A stretch of 24,719 nt of DNA from Thermoplasmata archaeon (GTDB lineage Archaea > Thermoplasmatota > Thermoplasmata > Lutacidiplasmatales > UBA184). The stretch lies in the NCBI GenBank assembly GCA_030046135.1, contig JASIEC010000103.1, positions 1 through 24,719 on the forward strand. The letters run 5' to 3'. The position numbers and the translations under genes are program-made. This document shows, in pieces, positions 23,800 through 24,719 of the stretch. Position 1 is the first letter of the stretch. Each line of letters begins with the position of its first letter. The notes beneath the pieces were generated by a model. That model did no database searches, was not told where the DNA came from, and saw only the letters and a list, made by a program, of their open reading frames with translations.

Positions 23800-24173
23800 C
23801 CGCGGCGACCGTCTGACCGCCGGCTCGCGCGAACCCCTTCCTCCCTGTCCCTCGTCCGGGGCCGGGGCGCCGCCCGCTCCCGCGCGCCGCCGCGAGGGGC
23901 GCTCGCCGGCCCCTCCGCGGCGCCGCTCGGGAGGAGCTCGAGGTCGAAGCCGAACGCCCGGTCGACCGCCGGGCCGGGGGGTGGCATCGGGCGGGGGGGA
24001 AGGAGGCTCCGCACGTAGCCGAGGATCGTCGCGCGCGCCTCCCTCTCGACGTCCGCCGGGCCCCGGACGTCGAACTCTCCGATCCCGTCGACGACCACCC
24101 GGATCGTCGCGCCGTCCCGGTACGTCCGGACGAGGAACTGCGGCACGCCGCCCCGGACGGGGCGGAGGGTCAA
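23796..24173 (-). CDS. Small hypothetical protein
   Basis: Not recognised. A 125-residue frame with the genome's usual third-position G/C bias. The first 50 residues look folded: PQFLVRTYRDGATIRVVVDG and IGEFDVRGPADVEREARATILGYVRSLLP read as beta strands followed by a helix. The remainder is Pro/Arg/Ala-rich and probably disordered. Starts are weak: TTG at 24173, or a GTG about eight codons later; neither has a clear Shine-Dalgarno or TATA box. The stop is the palindrome CTAG, which also holds the stop of the convergent giant gene, a 4-nt tail-to-tail overlap. No function can be given. Confidence 0.5.
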   Translation of the reverse strand: MTLRPVRGGVPQFLVRTYRDGATIRVVVDGIGEFDVRGPADVEREARATILGYVRSLLPPRPMPPPGPAVDRAFGFDLELLPSGAAEGPASAPRGGARERAAPRPRTRDREEGVRASRRSDGRRG

Positions 24174-24242
24174 GGAGCGCGTGGAGGGGGAGCGAAACGC
24201 CCCGGCCCGGCGCCCGAGCCGTCCGGGGCGGCCCCGGCGCGG

Positions 24243-24473
24243 CTACTGCTTCTTCTCGTCCTCAGAGCCCTTGAAGCCCTTCTTGGCGCCGGCGGCGAAT
24301 CCCTTCACGCCCCCGACGATCCCGCGACCGACCTTCCCGGCGACCTCCCCGGTCTTCTCGGCGACGTGGACCGTCTCCGCTCCGGCCCGCTGGCCGATCC
24401 CCACGGACCGTCCGCACGCCGGGCACGCCTTCGCTCCCTCGGGAAGCTCCGCCTGGCATCCTTCGCACTTCAT
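24243..24473 (-). CDS. Zinc-ribbon mini-protein with glycine-rich tail
   Basis: A 76-residue protein. MKCEGCQAELPEGAKACPAC gives a four-cysteine zinc ribbon (C3, C6, C17, C20) of the kind often found at the N-termini of archaeal membrane or regulatory proteins. The remaining 50 residues are a Gly/Ala/Lys pattern (VAEKTGEVAGKVGRGIVGGV, KGFAAGAKKGFKG) that could form a weakly amphipathic helix, ending in an acidic/basic EDEKKQ tail. There is no obvious membrane span. The ATG at 24473 is clear. The TCAAGTACGA stretch at 24501-24510 on the minus strand could be its promoter with a leaderless start, but this is weak. It may act as a small protein- or nucleic-acid-binding factor; function unknown. 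Confidence 0.75.
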   Translation of the reverse strand: MKCEGCQAELPEGAKACPACGRSVGIGQRAGAETVHVAEKTGEVAGKVGRGIVGGVKGFAAGAKKGFKGSEDEKKQ

Positions 24474-24546
24474 GGGACACCCGCCGAACGAGGGCCTCCG
24501 TCGTACTTGACCGTTTTTCCGGGCGGTCCGGCGCGGCCGGAGGGCC

Positions 24547-24719
24547 TCAGGGGGCCATCGGGGCGGGCGCCTGGGCCGCCGCGGGGGGCAGGAGCAGGAG
24601 CTTCGGACGTCGTGGGAGCCACAGGAGGAAGCTCACGAAGAACAGGAGGGCCGCGGTGAGACCGAGGTACCAGCCGACGTCCGCCCCCCACGTCACCCCG
24701 CCCCCCGAGCTGTTCCCCG
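24547..24719 (-). CDS. C-terminal part of a membrane-anchored protein (partial, N-terminus off the right edge)
   Basis: An open minus-strand frame runs from the right edge to TGA at 24547-24549, giving 56 complete codons. It encodes a polar Gly/Ser stretch with an NSS sequon (GNSSGGGVTWGADVG), a hydrophobic helix (WYLGLTAALLFFVSFLLWL), a stop-transfer RRPK and a Leu/Pro/Ala-rich tail ending APAPMAP. This is the typical C-terminus of an archaeal exported protein with one membrane anchor, much like the end of the giant surface protein. The extracellular part lies outside the window, so no function can be assigned. The 24474-24546 gap to the zinc-ribbon gene is short. Confidence 0.7.
   Translation of the reverse strand, partial: GNSSGGGVTWGADVGWYLGLTAALLFFVSFLLWLPRRPKLLLLPPAAAQAPAPMAP

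Noticed and set aside
24510..24520. CCGTTTTTCC on the plus strand as a U-rich terminator
   Set aside because: No plus-strand gene ends nearby (the nearest stops about 700 nt upstream). On the minus strand it is simply A-rich sequence upstream of the zinc-ribbon gene.
24470..24691. A 73-codon minus-strand frame overlapping the right-edge membrane protein
   Set aside because: It is Pro/Gly/Arg-rich with no fold-like pattern. The frame with a clear membrane helix and stop-transfer signal occupies the same DNA.

Overview
This is about 24.7 kb of very GC-rich DNA, with codon third positions almost always G or C and genes packed tightly on both strands. The content is archaeal: TATA-type promoters 25-30 nt upstream of near-leaderless starts, a two-gene archaeal RPA operon, a COG1340 coiled-coil protein, and a huge secreted protein with a thermopsin domain and ESGLPSGTSW-type repeats. 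Together with an archaeal TPP riboswitch, a thiamine transporter and an acyl-CoA dehydrogenase/ETF pair, this points to a high-GC heterotrophic member of the Thermoplasmatota, possibly a soil or acidic-habitat lineage. The lineage is an inference from gene content.

Layout. 1-1772 (minus): acyl-CoA dehydrogenase followed by EtfB, which runs off the left edge. 1820-4418 (plus): an orphan LarB, a DesVI-like SAM methyltransferase and a COG1340 coiled-coil protein. 4440-5351 (minus): a membrane-anchored SlyD-like FKBP prolyl isomerase with a long 5' leader. 5514-7597 (minus): RPA large subunit and RPA-associated protein with an ATGA overlap. 7746-8594 (plus): PyrF. 8557-9690 (minus): a GT4 glycosyltransferase whose end overlaps the end of pyrF. 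9756-10700 (minus): PdxS.

The most informative part is 10701-17474. A near-palindromic divergent promoter drives pdxS to the left and, to the right, an operon headed by a TPP riboswitch: thiB, thiP, thiQ and an aconitase, all linked by overlapping stop and start codons. The riboswitch has every conserved TPP aptamer block. The sequence after it can form two mutually exclusive structures: an 8-bp hairpin that buries the GTG start of thiB, or a perfect 9-bp pairing with the aptamer's own P3 arm. That is a complete, testable model for translational control by TPP in an archaeon. Vitamin B6 synthesis, vitamin B1 uptake and a TCA-cycle enzyme are therefore physically tied together.

17569-23799 (plus) encodes a 2076-residue surface protein: signal peptide, thermopsin-like domain, about 960 residues of right-handed beta-helix repeats ending in a NosD-type motif, five tandem ~80-residue repeats, a C-terminal membrane helix and a short cytoplasmic tail. 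The right edge (minus strand) has a small hypothetical protein sharing a CTAG stop palindrome with the giant gene, a zinc-ribbon mini-protein, and the membrane-anchored C-terminus of a protein that enters from the right.

I saw no tRNA, rRNA, CRISPR array, insertion sequence or recognisable integration site.
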